This document shows, one piece after another, positions 52,800-62,069 of a stretch of DNA of 64,000 bases. How positions within the stretch are numbered: position 1 is the first letter of the stretch; each line of letters begins with the position of its first letter. Position numbers and translations under genes: made by a program. A model generated the notes under the pieces. It was not told where the DNA came from, searched no databases, and saw nothing but the letters and a program-made list of their open reading frames with translations. Source of the stretch: SHVO01 sp041905795 (GTDB lineage Bacteria > Pseudomonadota > Alphaproteobacteria > Rhodospirillales > Rhodospirillaceae); NCBI GenBank assembly GCA_041905795.1, contig JAYRKL010000003.1, forward strand, positions 62,001 to 126,000, given 5' to 3'.

Positions 52800-53927
52800 G
52801 TGAAATCACCGCTCGCCGCCGCGCTGCTGCTCGGCCTTGTCTCTTCCGCGGGCGCCGCGCCCGCCATCGCCGCCGAACCGGCCGCGCCGGTCTATGAGGT
52901 GGACCCGTTCTGGCCGAAGGCGCTCCCCAACCAATACCTCAACGGCGATCCGGGCGGCGTGTTTGTGGACGCCCAGGACCATGTGTGGATGATCCACCGC
53001 CCCAAGACCATCGCCAAGGACATGGGCACGGTGGGCGACCCCAAAGCGCCGGCCGAGGCCGAATGCTGCCGCCCCGCCCCGTCCGTCATCGAGTTCGACG
53101 CCGATGGAAAGTTCGTGCAGGCCTGGGGCGGCCCCAGCGTAGACGGTAAATATGACTGGCCGCAGCCGGAACACGGCATCTTCGTGGATTACAAGAACAA
53201 CGTCTGGCTGTGCGGCAACGGCGGCAACCAGTGCCTGAAGTTCACCCGCGACGGCAAATTCCTGCTGCAGATCGGCAAGGCCGGCCAGACCAAAGGCAGC
53301 CTGGACGAGACCAGCCTCAACCACCCGGCCGATGCCGCCGTGTGGCCGGCGACGAACGAGGTGTTCATCGCCGACGGCTACGCCAACCGCCGCGTCATCG
53401 TGTTCGACGCCGACACCGGCAAGTTCAAGCGCATGTGGGGCGCCTACGGCAACAAGCCCGACGATTCGGCGCCGCGCGCCGAGCCCGCCAAACGCGCCGC
53501 CGGCCCGGCACCGCAGCAGTTCGACCTGGTGCATTGCCTGAAAATCGCCAAGGACGGCCTGGTCTATGTCTGCGACCGGCGAAACAACCGCATCCAGGTG
53601 TTCACCATCGACGGCAAGTTCGTGAAGGAAGGCTTCGTCGCCAAGGCGACGCTGTCTTCGGGCGGCACCGTGTACAACCTGGGCTTCTCGGGCGACGCAC
53701 AGCAGAAATACCTGGTGGTGGGCGACCTGGCCAACGGCCACATCCGCATCCTGAACCGCCAGACCCTGGAAGAAGTGCCGAACAGCGCCTTTGGTCAGAC
53801 CGGCCATGGTGTGGGTCAATTCAACGGCCTGCACGCCCTGGCGACGGATTCAAAAGGGAACGTATACGTGGCCGAGACGCGGGCCGCGCGGTTGCAGAAG
53901 TTCGTAGTGAAAGGTGGAGGGAAGTAA
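52800..53927 (+). CDS. Exported NHL-repeat beta-propeller protein
   Basis: A 375-aa protein with a signal peptide (LLLGLVSSAGAAPAIAA). At least five NHL blades follow: VDAQDHVWMIHRPKTI, FVDYKNNVWLCGNGGNQCLK, NEVFIADGYANRRVIVFD, DGLVYVCDRRNNRIQVF and ATDSKGNVYVAETRAARLQK. The blade pattern recalls peptidyl-alpha-hydroxyglycine lyase-like propellers, but lyase activity is not shown. The start is GTG 52800, with GGGGAGG eight bases upstream. A strong terminator follows. Confidence 0.88.
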   Translation: MKSPLAAALLLGLVSSAGAAPAIAAEPAAPVYEVDPFWPKALPNQYLNGDPGGVFVDAQDHVWMIHRPKTIAKDMGTVGDPKAPAEAECCRPAPSVIEFDADGKFVQAWGGPSVDGKYDWPQPEHGIFVDYKNNVWLCGNGGNQCLKFTRDGKFLLQIGKAGQTKGSLDETSLNHPADAAVWPATNEVFIADGYANRRVIVFDADTGKFKRMWGAYGNKPDDSAPRAEPAKRAAGPAPQQFDLVHCLKIAKDGLVYVCDRRNNRIQVFTIDGKFVKEGFVAKATLSSGGTVYNLGFSGDAQQKYLVVGDLANGHIRILNRQTLEEVPNSAFGQTGHGVGQFNGLHALATDSKGNVYVAETRAARLQKFVVKGGGK

Positions 53928-53951
53928 TTCGCCTTCACGGAGTCCGGTCTC

Positions 53952-53984
53952 AAAAGCCCGCGTCGACGTGACGCGGGCTTTTTT
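53952..53984 (+). terminator. Intrinsic terminator after the NHL-repeat gene
   Basis: Stem AAAGCCCGCGT / ACGCGGGCTTT with a short loop, followed by a run of six T. It lies 24 bases after the stop codon. Confidence 0.88.
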
Positions 53985-54275
53985 GTCGGATCACTCCGAC
54001 TTTGGAGAACATCGAACCGCTCCACGCACGGCCACCGCAGAATCGTGACGGGGAGACAGTGGCGGACCGAATCAATTCTTCGCATCCAGGACGATCTGCA
54101 CCGTTTGGTCCAAATCAATAACGCCTTGACAGAAGAAATTTACGAACGTCTAACCGATGGGGAAACTTCGGCACTGAATCAGTCCGCACGGACCAAGCGG
54201 AATGAACCAACTTATGAACCTTCGGGTGCGGGAGGCGAATTTCTCGCCGCTCGCGATGCTTTTCTGGAACGTGTC

Positions 54276-55181
54276 ATGATACGCGCGCCTATCGTTCTCA
54301 CGGCCATTTTCTTCGCCATCCTGGCGGCCGGTCCGGCCCGGGCGGAGCCGATCCCCGAACCGGTGGCGCGCATGATCGACGAAGCCGTTGCATCGGGCAA
54401 CGGCGCGGCGCTCGACACGGTCGCCGACATCGCGCGCAAGACCTATCCGAAGTCTGCCGCCGAGATCGATGCGGTGGTGGCGCAGTTCCACACCCACGTC
54501 GAGGAAGAACGGGTCGCGAAGCTGGAAAACCAGACATTCTTCGAGGGCTGGAAGGGCGAAGGCGAATTGGGCGCGTCGCGGAATACCGGCAATACCGACG
54601 ACACCAATGTCGTCATCGGCGTCCACCTCGCCAAGGACGGCTTGCGCTGGGCGCACAAGTTCAACGCCACGGTTGACTATCAGCGTATCGACGGCGTCAG
54701 CGGCACCGAGAAATTCCTGGTCGGTTACGAGCCCAATTACAAGTTCAACGACGATCTATACGTTTTTGGCTTGTTGCAGTGGGAGCGTGACCGCTTTGGC
54801 GGTTTCGACAGCCGCACCACGGAGTCCTTCGGTATCGGCTATAACATCCTCCACGCCGACAGCCTGAAATGGAGCGTGACCGCGGGCCCCGCATTCCGAG
54901 AGATCGATCCAATCATCGGGCGGTGGCACTACGATGCCAATGCCCGCCTGGGCAGCACGCTCACATGGACCCTCAGCAAGTCGACGGTCTTCACCGAAAA
55001 CCTCAGTTTTTACGTGGGCGGCAGCGACAACACCGCGGAATCCGCCACCGCCATCACCACCAAGATCGTCAACGCACTCGCGGCGCGGTTCTCTTTCGAT
55101 ATCAAGAAGGAAACCAATCCGGACCCCGGCTTCCGGAATACCGACACGATCTCTCGTGTGACTTTGGTCTACGGTTTCTAG
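54276..55181 (+). CDS. DUF481 (YdiY-like) outer-membrane protein
   Basis: A 301-aa protein with a signal peptide (cleavage after GPARA). A short helical region (about 22-95) comes first, then the DUF481 beta-barrel with WKGEGELGASRNTGNTDDTN, YDYNA-like strands and a C-terminal Phe (LVYGF). DUF481 proteins are salt-inducible outer-membrane proteins in E. coli. The frame is open upstream to 54045, and that part looks partly protein-like, but ATG 54276 fits the signal peptide. The stop TAG is the edge of a family 1 repeat. The 53985-54275 gap holds no other clear feature. Confidence 0.87.
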   Translation: MIRAPIVLTAIFFAILAAGPARAEPIPEPVARMIDEAVASGNGAALDTVADIARKTYPKSAAEIDAVVAQFHTHVEEERVAKLENQTFFEGWKGEGELGASRNTGNTDDTNVVIGVHLAKDGLRWAHKFNATVDYQRIDGVSGTEKFLVGYEPNYKFNDDLYVFGLLQWERDRFGGFDSRTTESFGIGYNILHADSLKWSVTAGPAFREIDPIIGRWHYDANARLGSTLTWTLSKSTVFTENLSFYVGGSDNTAESATAITTKIVNALAARFSFDIKKETNPDPGFRNTDTISRVTLVYGF

Positions 55182-55285
55182 AGCATTTTCCGATGAAGTG
55201 GTTGCCGGTTCATCGCAGAAAATGCGACCAAACCAAAAAAGATTAGAGCATGATCGCGATTCAATATGATTCGATCATGCTCTAG
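55178..55285 (+). repeat. Dispersed two-hairpin repeat, family 1, copy 3
   Basis: A 108-bp copy from CTAG to CTAG with the same two hairpins as copies 1 and 2. It supplies the TAG stop of the DUF481 gene and lies between it and the convergent cardiolipin synthase gene. Confidence 0.9.
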
Positions 55286-55327
55286 CGCGACGGCATCGCC
55301 GTTATTGCCATCGGCCGACCGAGCGGC

Positions 55328-56758
55328 CTAAAGCACCGGACCGACCACCGCGATGGCGTTGTTCCATAGACGCCGCGTGACGCTCCACTGCTCGACCGAT
55401 TCGCGCGTGACCTGCCGGCAATCAAGCAGGAATTGATCCTGACGTGTGCGCATCGCTTTCGTCACCGCGGCGTCGCTCAACAGGATGTTGTTCTCGTAGT
55501 TGAGATCGAAGCTGCGCCGATCCATGTTGGCCGATCCGATGAACGTGACTCGTCCGTCCAGCGTCAGTGTTTTGGCGTGCAAAAGCCCGGCTTGATACTC
55601 ATAAATCTTCACACCCGCCAACAACAGGTCGCGATAGTAGCTGCGGCTGGCTCCCGCCACCGCGAAATCATCATTGCGGGCTGGAACAATGATCGTGGTA
55701 TCGACGCCGCGATTGGCGCTGGCGCAAAGCGCGGCCTGCAGCGCCTCATTCGGCACATAATACGGCGTGGTGATAAAAAGCTCACGCTCGGCCGTAAAAA
55801 TAAGCGTTGTGAATATTTCAGGCATGGCCGAGTTGCGGTATGTCGGGCCGGTGCCGATCACCTGGGCGGCAAAGCCGGAACGAACCGGCTCCATCGGCTG
55901 CGACAGGATCGCGCCAAGATCGTCGCCGCCATTACCCATCCAGTCGGACGCAAAGAGATGCTGGTTCTGCCGCACGACCGGCCCCTGGAAGCGCATCACC
56001 ACATCGACCCATGGCGCGAAACGTGCCTTGGGCAGGAAGCCGGGATCGGCACAGTTCTGGCTGCCGCAATAGGTAATCGCATTGTCGATCACCAGGATTT
56101 TACGGTGATTGCGCAGGTCGACTCTCCCGCTCACCATGCGCAGCAGCGGATTGCCCACCGCCATCGCCCGGCCGGTTCGCACTCCGGCGGAGATCATCTC
56201 CGTCCACAGATTGCTGCGCAACAGATCGCGCGATCCCATGTCATCTACCATCGCGCGACAAGGGACGCCACGCCTGGCGGCGCGCATCAGGGCCTCGGCC
56301 ATGCGCGTGCCGTTGCGATCCGTCAGCCAGATATAGAAAAGAAGATGCACATGGTCGCGCGCGGCGTCGATATCGGCGATCATCCCAGTGATTGTCGAAT
56401 CCGCAGTCGCCATCAGTTCCGCGGAATTTCCTCCAACCGGCGCATAGCCGCTGATCGATCTGCCGACGGCGAACAGGGGCTTATCGGTGTCGGGAATGAC
56501 CGTTACGCCGTCGTAGGCGCCCCAGCCCGGCGCCGCCTCGGGGCGCGGCAAATTCGCCTGACCCTGACTCAATTGTTCGGAGAGGCGGCGGCCCACACGG
56601 GTCTGCCCCAAGAGCAGATATGCCAGCCCGCCGATGTAGGGCAGCGTCACCACCACCACCAACCAAGCAATCCTGGATTCGGGTTGCCGGTGAGGCCGCA
56701 GCAAAATATGCACCGCGCAGAACGCCACAACCAGACAGTGAAGTACGACAAGTAACAC
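55328..56758 (-). CDS. cls: Cardiolipin synthase (phospholipase D superfamily)
   Basis: A 476-aa membrane enzyme with two N-terminal helices, then two HKD motifs: HRKILVIDNAITYCGSQN and HAKTLTLDGRVTFIGSANMD. It joins two phosphatidylglycerols into cardiolipin at the inner membrane. I choose GTG 56758, preceded by GAGGGAG six or seven bases upstream. An in-frame GTG at 56791 would add 11 residues but has a weaker site. Confidence 0.93.
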   Translation of the reverse strand: MLLVVLHCLVVAFCAVHILLRPHRQPESRIAWLVVVVTLPYIGGLAYLLLGQTRVGRRLSEQLSQGQANLPRPEAAPGWGAYDGVTVIPDTDKPLFAVGRSISGYAPVGGNSAELMATADSTITGMIADIDAARDHVHLLFYIWLTDRNGTRMAEALMRAARRGVPCRAMVDDMGSRDLLRSNLWTEMISAGVRTGRAMAVGNPLLRMVSGRVDLRNHRKILVIDNAITYCGSQNCADPGFLPKARFAPWVDVVMRFQGPVVRQNQHLFASDWMGNGGDDLGAILSQPMEPVRSGFAAQVIGTGPTYRNSAMPEIFTTLIFTAERELFITTPYYVPNEALQAALCASANRGVDTTIIVPARNDDFAVAGASRSYYRDLLLAGVKIYEYQAGLLHAKTLTLDGRVTFIGSANMDRRSFDLNYENNILLSDAAVTKAMRTRQDQFLLDCRQVTRESVEQWSVTRRLWNNAIAVVGPVL

Positions 56759-57126
56759 GATGATCTCCCTCGCCGCGGCATGTTCCCGCACGCAGCTTGT
56801 CCCAAGTCATATGAGAATACTCGACCTTGTCCTTCATACCGACATGGACCGCGCCCCATCCCAGCCGGCATCAGCGAAGTGCCGCTGTGAGCCAGCTTCG
56901 TAAAAGTGGCCCACGTTTTGGATTGGTTTTTGGCGGTTCTCCGGCAGAGAGCGTTCACGATGATCTGCTCCCCTGGATGCCCCGGCAATGCCGCTCAACC
57001 GCGATGGCGCAGCCAGCCCGCCATCGCGACGGAGCCGGAAAAATCCACTCCCCGGCGATCCAATGTTGGGGAGCAGACCCGCGCACTTCGTCTTCACGGC
57101 GCGGATTTCTAAGTCATTGATGGAAA
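56759..57126. other. Non-coding stretch between cls and tRNA-Lys with two hairpins
   Basis: No open frame here looks like a protein. Two perfect inverted repeats stand out: GCGATGGCG / CGCCATCGC (57001-57027) and CTCCCC / GGGGAG (57048-57073). The second appears to terminate tRNA transcription; the first has no clear role. Confidence 0.5.
57039..57073 (-). terminator. Probable intrinsic terminator for tRNA-Lys
   Basis: On the minus strand, a CTCCCC / GGGGAG stem is followed four bases later by T5 (plus-strand A5 at 57039-57043). It lies 54 bases after the tRNA 3' end. Confidence 0.6.
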
Positions 57127-57202
<76 letters not shown>

Positions 57203-57369
57203 GAACCAGGGACATGAACGGCCTGGCCGGAAAGGGTCCGGAAGGGCGTGGTTATAGGGCCTTGGCCGCCCCTGCACAAGTGCGGTTAATCGCCTCAGGA
57301 CTCAGGGGTTTTGGGGCCTGTGGATAAACTTGGCCCGGTTCTCCGGCATGCTGGAAACCGGGGCGTGGT

Positions 57370-57400
57370 CCGGAAAAGTGGGAGCCGGTTTTCCGTCCGG
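57370..57400. repeat. Small palindromic (REP-like) element after rodA
   Basis: CCGGAAAAGTGGGAGCCGGT continues into TTTCCGTCCGG, giving a CGGAAAA / TTTTCCG stem. The middle (AAGTGGGAGCCGGTT) resembles the loop of the family 1 first hairpin (AAGTGGATGCCGGTT), so the two may be related. It lies 16 bases past the rodA stop. Confidence 0.6.
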
Positions 57401-57415
57401 CCGCGCGGCCAAATC

Positions 57416-58573
57416 TTAAAAGTCGATCCCGCCGCGCATGCTGATCTGGATGTCGCGGTGGACGTGGATGTTCATCAGGATCCCCACGCACAGCATCAGG
57501 GTCAGGAGCGATGTGCCGCCGTAGGAAATGAACGGCAGGGTCACGCCCACCACCGGCAAGAGGCCCATGACCATGGCGATATTGATAAAGAAGAACAGGA
57601 AGAACCCGGTCGTGAGGCCCATGGCCACTAGGCGCCCGAACTGGTGCCTACATCGGAAGGCGATGGAATAGCCGTAGATCAGCACGATCACATAGAGGGC
57701 GAGCAGGCCCAAGGCGCCCACCATGCCCAGTTCCTCGGCCAGCATGGTGAAGATGAAGTCGGTCTGCTTCTCGGGCAGGAAGTTGAGGCGGCTTTGGGTG
57801 CCGTCCATATAGCCCTTGCCGAACAGCCCGCCGGAGCCGAGGGCGATCTTGGACTGGAGGATGTGATAGCCGTCGCCGAGCGGATCGCGCTCCGGGTTCA
57901 GGAAGGTGAGCACGCGGTTCTGCTGGTAATCGTGCAGGAAGGGCCAGATGACCGGGATGGCGCCGAGGCCCACCGCGATCACCAGCGCGAATTTCCACAT
58001 GCGCACGCCGGCCATGAACAACACGCCGGCGGCGCTCATGAGCACCAGCAGCGCCGTGCCGAGATCCGGTTCCTTGATGATCAATGCGACGGGAACCAGC
58101 GTCATGATCACGGGCACGACCAGATTGATGGGCCGGCCGATGTCCTCGATCCCCACTCCCTGGAAATAGCGCGCCAGCGCCATGATCAGGGCGGGTTTCA
58201 TGAGTTCCGACGGCTGCAGGTTGATGAAGCCGAGGTCGATCCAGCGCTGGGCGCCCATGCCGATGAGGCCGCGCACGTCCACCGCCACCAGCAGGATCAA
58301 CACCAGGCCGTAGAACACATAGGCATACTGAAGGAGGATGCGCACATCCAGGATGGCCACCACCAGGACGATGCCGATCCCCGCCAGGAAGCGGCCCAGC
58401 TGCGGCCCGGCCCAGGGCTGGAAGCTGCCGCCGCCGGCCGAATACAGCATGGCGAAACCGAAGGCGAAGATGCAGCACACCCAGAACAGCAGCGACCAGC
58501 TCACCTGGAACAGCTTTTCCGTGGGCGCCATGTCGCCGCGCCTGAGGCGCGCGTTGTAGAAACCGTCACTCAT
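57416..58573 (-). CDS. rodA: Peptidoglycan glycosyltransferase RodA
   Basis: A 385-aa SEDS-family membrane protein with about ten helices. It polymerises glycan strands for side-wall growth together with PBP2. Family segments include INLQPSELMKPALIMALA, VLIIK-type EPDLGTALLVLMSAAG and LPEKQTDFIFTMLAEELG. SYGGTSLLTLMLCVGILMNI closes the protein. The start overlaps the mrdA stop by four bases (ATGA). Confidence 0.95.
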   Translation of the reverse strand: MSDGFYNARLRRGDMAPTEKLFQVSWSLLFWVCCIFAFGFAMLYSAGGGSFQPWAGPQLGRFLAGIGIVLVVAILDVRILLQYAYVFYGLVLILLVAVDVRGLIGMGAQRWIDLGFINLQPSELMKPALIMALARYFQGVGIEDIGRPINLVVPVIMTLVPVALIIKEPDLGTALLVLMSAAGVLFMAGVRMWKFALVIAVGLGAIPVIWPFLHDYQQNRVLTFLNPERDPLGDGYHILQSKIALGSGGLFGKGYMDGTQSRLNFLPEKQTDFIFTMLAEELGMVGALGLLALYVIVLIYGYSIAFRCRHQFGRLVAMGLTTGFFLFFFINIAMVMGLLPVVGVTLPFISYGGTSLLTLMLCVGILMNIHVHRDIQISMRGGIDF

Positions 58574-60561
58574 TGGCCACCGGCCGGTTTGGGCGGGGTG
58601 GCGGGTGCGGGTTCAGCCGCCGGCGCCGGGGCTGACATTGTCGGCGCGGAGATGGCGGGCGGCGCCGCGGCCACCACATCCTCGTCCACGCGCGGTTTGC
58701 GGCTGGGGTCGTATTCCAGCACCTTCATCATGATGTCGCGGGCGATGGGCGAGGCGGTGTCGGAGCCGTGGGCACCGTGTTCCACCACCACGCTCATGGC
58801 GTAGCGCGGCTGCTCGGTGGGCGCATAGGCGATGAACAGCGCGTGGTCGCGTTCTTCCCACGGCAGTTCTTCCTGCTTTTTCACGCCGGCTTCGCGTTCG
58901 GCCTTGGTGATGCGGTGGGTCTGCACCGAGCCTGACTTGCCGCTCATGGTCCAGGCCTTGCGCTCGGGGTCGGTGAACTTGAGCTTGGCGAAGGTGCGCG
59001 CGGTGCCGCGGGCGCCGTTGATCACTTCGAACATGCCCTCATGGACGACGGCCATGTTCTGCGGGCTGAAGCCCAAGGACTCCAGCTGCGGCACCTCGGC
59101 GCCCCCCGTTTGGCCGGCGGAGCCGCGCTTGATGAGGGTGGGTTTCACCGCCAGGCCGCCGTTGGCGAAGCGCGCTGCCAATTGGGCGAGCTGGATGGGG
59201 GTCACGGTCACCTGGCCTTGGCCGATGCCGATATTCAGGTTTTCGCCGGGCTGCCACGGCTCGCCGGTGGCCGCCTTCTTCCAGGCCTCGGTGGGCATCA
59301 GGCCCTTTTGCTCGTTGGGCAAACCGACCCCGGTGATGTCGCCCAGGCCCAGTTTCTTGGCCACGGCGGCGACGCGGTCGACGCCCAAGCGTCTTGCCAT
59401 TTCATAGAAATAACAGTCGCAGGACTGGGCGATGGCCTGGACCATGTTGATGTTGCCATGGGCGCGGGTCGGCTGGTTGAAGGCCCAGCAGTACCAGCGC
59501 CGGCCACCAAATGTCGTGAAGCCCGGGCAATTGACGGTGGCATCGGGTCCGGCGACGCCGTGTTCCAGGGCCGCCAGCGCCACGACGCACTTGAAGGTGG
59601 AGCCGGGCGGATAGCGGCCGGCGATCGACTTGTTGATCATCGGCGCGTGGGAGTTGGTGGAAAGCTCCTTCCACTCGGCCGGCGTGGCGCCGCGGGCGAA
59701 GACGTGCGGGTCGTAGCTGGGGTTCGACACCATCACCAGCATTTCGCCGGTGTAGATGTCCATGACGTTGACCGAGGCGCTTTCGTCCTCCAGGCGTTCG
59801 GCGGCGTAGCGCTGCAGGCGTTCGTCGATGGTCAGCGTCACGTCGGCGCCGGGTTCACCCTCGTGGCGCTCCAGTTCGCGGATGGCGCGGCCCACCGCGT
59901 TCACTTCCACTTCGCTGGTGCCGCCCTTGCCGCGCAGCTGCATGTCGTAGATCTTTTCCACGCCCAGCTTGCCGATCTTGAAGCCCGGCAGCTGCAGCAG
60001 CGGATCGCCGGTGAGGTCAGCCTCGTCCACCGCGGCGACATAGCCCAAGAGGTGCGAGGCGCCGCCGCCGATGGGGTAGTAGCGCGTCAGGCCTTCGTCG
60101 ACCACGATGCCGGGCAGGTCCGGCGCGTTCACCTGGATGCGCGCCATTTCCTCCCAGGTCAGGTTCTGCTTGATGGTCACCGGCACGAAGGAGCGCTTGC
60201 GCCGCACTTCCTTCTGGATGCGCTCGCGTTCGTGGTCCGGCAGGTCGATGAGCTGCGACAGGGTCTCGAGCGTCTGGGCGATCTTCGGCGCCTGCTCGGG
60301 GATCACCATCACCTGGAACTGCTGCTTGTTGGCCGCGAGCGGCTGGCCGAAGCGATCGAGAATCCTTCCCCGAGGAGGCGGCAGCAGCTGGATGTTGATG
60401 CGGTTTTCATCGGCCAGCGTGCGGTAGCGTTCGGCCTGGAGCACCTGGAGATAGTACATGCGCCCCACCAGGGTCGCGACCATGATGCCCTGCGCGCCGC
60501 CCAGGATGGCGGCGCGGCGATTGAACATCTTGGTCCAGTCGCTGTCGCGCGTCGCAATCAT
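58570..60561 (-). CDS. mrdA: Penicillin-binding protein 2
   Basis: A 663-aa class B transpeptidase of the elongasome. One N-terminal membrane helix (AAILGGAQGIMVATLVGRMY) is followed by the dimerisation domain and the transpeptidase domain: active-site SxxK in PPGSTFKCVV, SxD in AQSCDCYFYE and KSG in MSGKSGSVQT. It has a Pro/Ala-rich tail (about 45 residues) not needed for catalysis. It follows mreD after 13 bases. Confidence 0.95.
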   Translation of the reverse strand: MIATRDSDWTKMFNRRAAILGGAQGIMVATLVGRMYYLQVLQAERYRTLADENRINIQLLPPPRGRILDRFGQPLAANKQQFQVMVIPEQAPKIAQTLETLSQLIDLPDHERERIQKEVRRKRSFVPVTIKQNLTWEEMARIQVNAPDLPGIVVDEGLTRYYPIGGGASHLLGYVAAVDEADLTGDPLLQLPGFKIGKLGVEKIYDMQLRGKGGTSEVEVNAVGRAIRELERHEGEPGADVTLTIDERLQRYAAERLEDESASVNVMDIYTGEMLVMVSNPSYDPHVFARGATPAEWKELSTNSHAPMINKSIAGRYPPGSTFKCVVALAALEHGVAGPDATVNCPGFTTFGGRRWYCWAFNQPTRAHGNINMVQAIAQSCDCYFYEMARRLGVDRVAAVAKKLGLGDITGVGLPNEQKGLMPTEAWKKAATGEPWQPGENLNIGIGQGQVTVTPIQLAQLAARFANGGLAVKPTLIKRGSAGQTGGAEVPQLESLGFSPQNMAVVHEGMFEVINGARGTARTFAKLKFTDPERKAWTMSGKSGSVQTHRITKAEREAGVKKQEELPWEERDHALFIAYAPTEQPRYAMSVVVEHGAHGSDTASPIARDIMMKVLEYDPSRKPRVDEDVVAAAPPAISAPTMSAPAPAAEPAPATPPKPAGGQ

Positions 60562-60574
60562 GAAGCTACCGCGA

Positions 60575-61093
60575 TCATTGTTGCGCCAGCAGTTTCATCT
60601 GCGCCTTGGCCATGATCCAGGCGACGATGGGATAGAGCGCGATGGTCATCAGGCAGCTGGCGACCATGGTCGCAAACGGCGTGAAGCCCGAGGAACCCGC
60701 GAGGCCGACGCAGACCCAGCGCAGCACGGACGCGCCGATGGCGAGCAGCCCGAAGCCGGCCCAGATCAGGCCGAAGGGGCGGCTGTTGAAGAATTTCTGC
60801 TGGCTGAACACCGCGCGCTGGCAGGCCAGCAGGATCAGCGCCGAGGACCCGAGCGGCGTGCCGGACAGCAGGTCTTCGAGGATGCCGATGAAGAACACGG
60901 TGCCGTAGCCCAGGAGGTCGGGCCGGTAGATGGACCAGAAGTACACCGCCATGAAGGTGTACATCGGTGTGATATGCGACAGGCCCGTGATGTAGGTGGG
61001 CGTCATGGCGAACAGCATGAGGATCAGCGTGATGCCGAAAGGCATCAACCGCCGGGCGCCCAGGTCCAACCGTTGCAGGAAGGTGGGGCCCAT
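60575..61093 (-). CDS. mreD: Rod shape-determining protein MreD
   Basis: A 172-aa membrane protein with five or six helices, such as FGITLILMLFAMTPTYITG and FWSIYRPDLLGYGTVFFIGI, which contains the MreD-type YRPDLL. It stabilises MreC and the elongasome in the inner membrane. ATG 61093 is chosen because the upstream frame overlaps mreC. It follows mreC by four bases. Confidence 0.92.
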   Translation of the reverse strand: MGPTFLQRLDLGARRLMPFGITLILMLFAMTPTYITGLSHITPMYTFMAVYFWSIYRPDLLGYGTVFFIGILEDLLSGTPLGSSALILLACQRAVFSQQKFFNSRPFGLIWAGFGLLAIGASVLRWVCVGLAGSSGFTPFATMVASCLMTIALYPIVAWIMAKAQMKLLAQQ

Positions 61094-61097
61094 GGCG

Positions 61098-61985
61098 CTA
61101 CTTCCTGGCTTGCGGGCCGGAAGGTGCCGCGGGAGCCGGCTGGTCGGCCAGGATGCCTTCGAGGCCGAAGTCCACCACCCGCACATGCTGCAGCTTGTCG
61201 CGCACCACGTAGGGTTCCACTTCCACCACGCCGTCGTCGACCCGCGCCACCTGGCCGATGGGCAGGCCGGCGGGGAAGGCCTCGGCGTCGCCCGAGGTGA
61301 CCACCTTGTCGCCCGGCACCACGCCCGTTCGATTCGAGAGATAGCGCAGGCGCGGGCGCAGGGTGTTGTCGCCGGCCATGATGGCGCGGTTGCCGGAATC
61401 GCCCACCAAAACAGGTATGCGCGAGTTGATGTCGGTGATCAGCAGCACGCGGGAGGAATACAGGCCCGCCTGCATGACGCGGCCGACCACGCCTTCGCCG
61501 GTCATGACCACCTGGCCCTTGCGCACGCTGGACTGGGTGCCGGCGGTGATGATGATCGACTGGGCAAAGGCGCCGCCGGTGTCGGCCACCACGCGGGCGG
61601 TGACGAAGGTGGCCGAGGGTTCGGGCACCAGCGACAAAAGATTCCGTAAGGACTGGTTCTCGGATTCCAGCTTCTGGGCCGCCGCCTGCCACTGCAACAG
61701 GCGCGCGTTGGTCTCGCGCAGCTCGGCGTTCTCCTCGCGGATATTGGCCAGCTCATGGATGTTGTTGATGAAGTTGGCGATCAGCCCGGCGGGCTCGGAG
61801 ATCACCCTGAGGATCGGTGTGACGGCGTCGGTGACGGCGATGCGGGCGCGGTCCACCAGGACCGTGTCGGCCTTGCCGATAAGCATGAGGGCAAAGGTGA
61901 TGCCGATCAGCGACAGGAACGCAAATCGCTGCAATAGCGATTTGAGCGTACCGAAACGGGAGATCTGTCCCGTTGGCTGGCGCAC
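61098..61985 (-). CDS. mreC: Rod shape-determining protein MreC
   Basis: A 295-aa bitopic protein. One N-terminal helix (FLSLIGITFALMLIGKA) is followed by a coiled coil (about 75-120, ENAELRETNARLLQWQAAAQ) and a periplasmic double beta-barrel with VGRVMQAGLYSSRVLLITD and DKVVTSGDAEAFPAGLPIG. It links MreB to PBP2 in the periplasm. It follows mreB after 84 bases. Confidence 0.94.
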   Translation of the reverse strand: MRQPTGQISRFGTLKSLLQRFAFLSLIGITFALMLIGKADTVLVDRARIAVTDAVTPILRVISEPAGLIANFINNIHELANIREENAELRETNARLLQWQAAAQKLESENQSLRNLLSLVPEPSATFVTARVVADTGGAFAQSIIITAGTQSSVRKGQVVMTGEGVVGRVMQAGLYSSRVLLITDINSRIPVLVGDSGNRAIMAGDNTLRPRLRYLSNRTGVVPGDKVVTSGDAEAFPAGLPIGQVARVDDGVVEVEPYVVRDKLQHVRVVDFGLEGILADQPAPAAPSGPQARK

Positions 61986-62069
61986 CTTTGCGTCTCCTTC
62001 CCTCGTCCGCCGAAGTATTTTTTGTGGTCGCGTGTCGAGACACGCTCCAGGGCCTCGGCGCTTTTTTTG

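Noticed and set aside
54045..54275. In-frame N-terminal extension of the DUF481 gene
   Set aside because: It includes a partly protein-like helix (DDLHRLVQINNALTEEIYER), but the signal peptide requires a start at 54276. It might be a gene remnant, which I cannot show.
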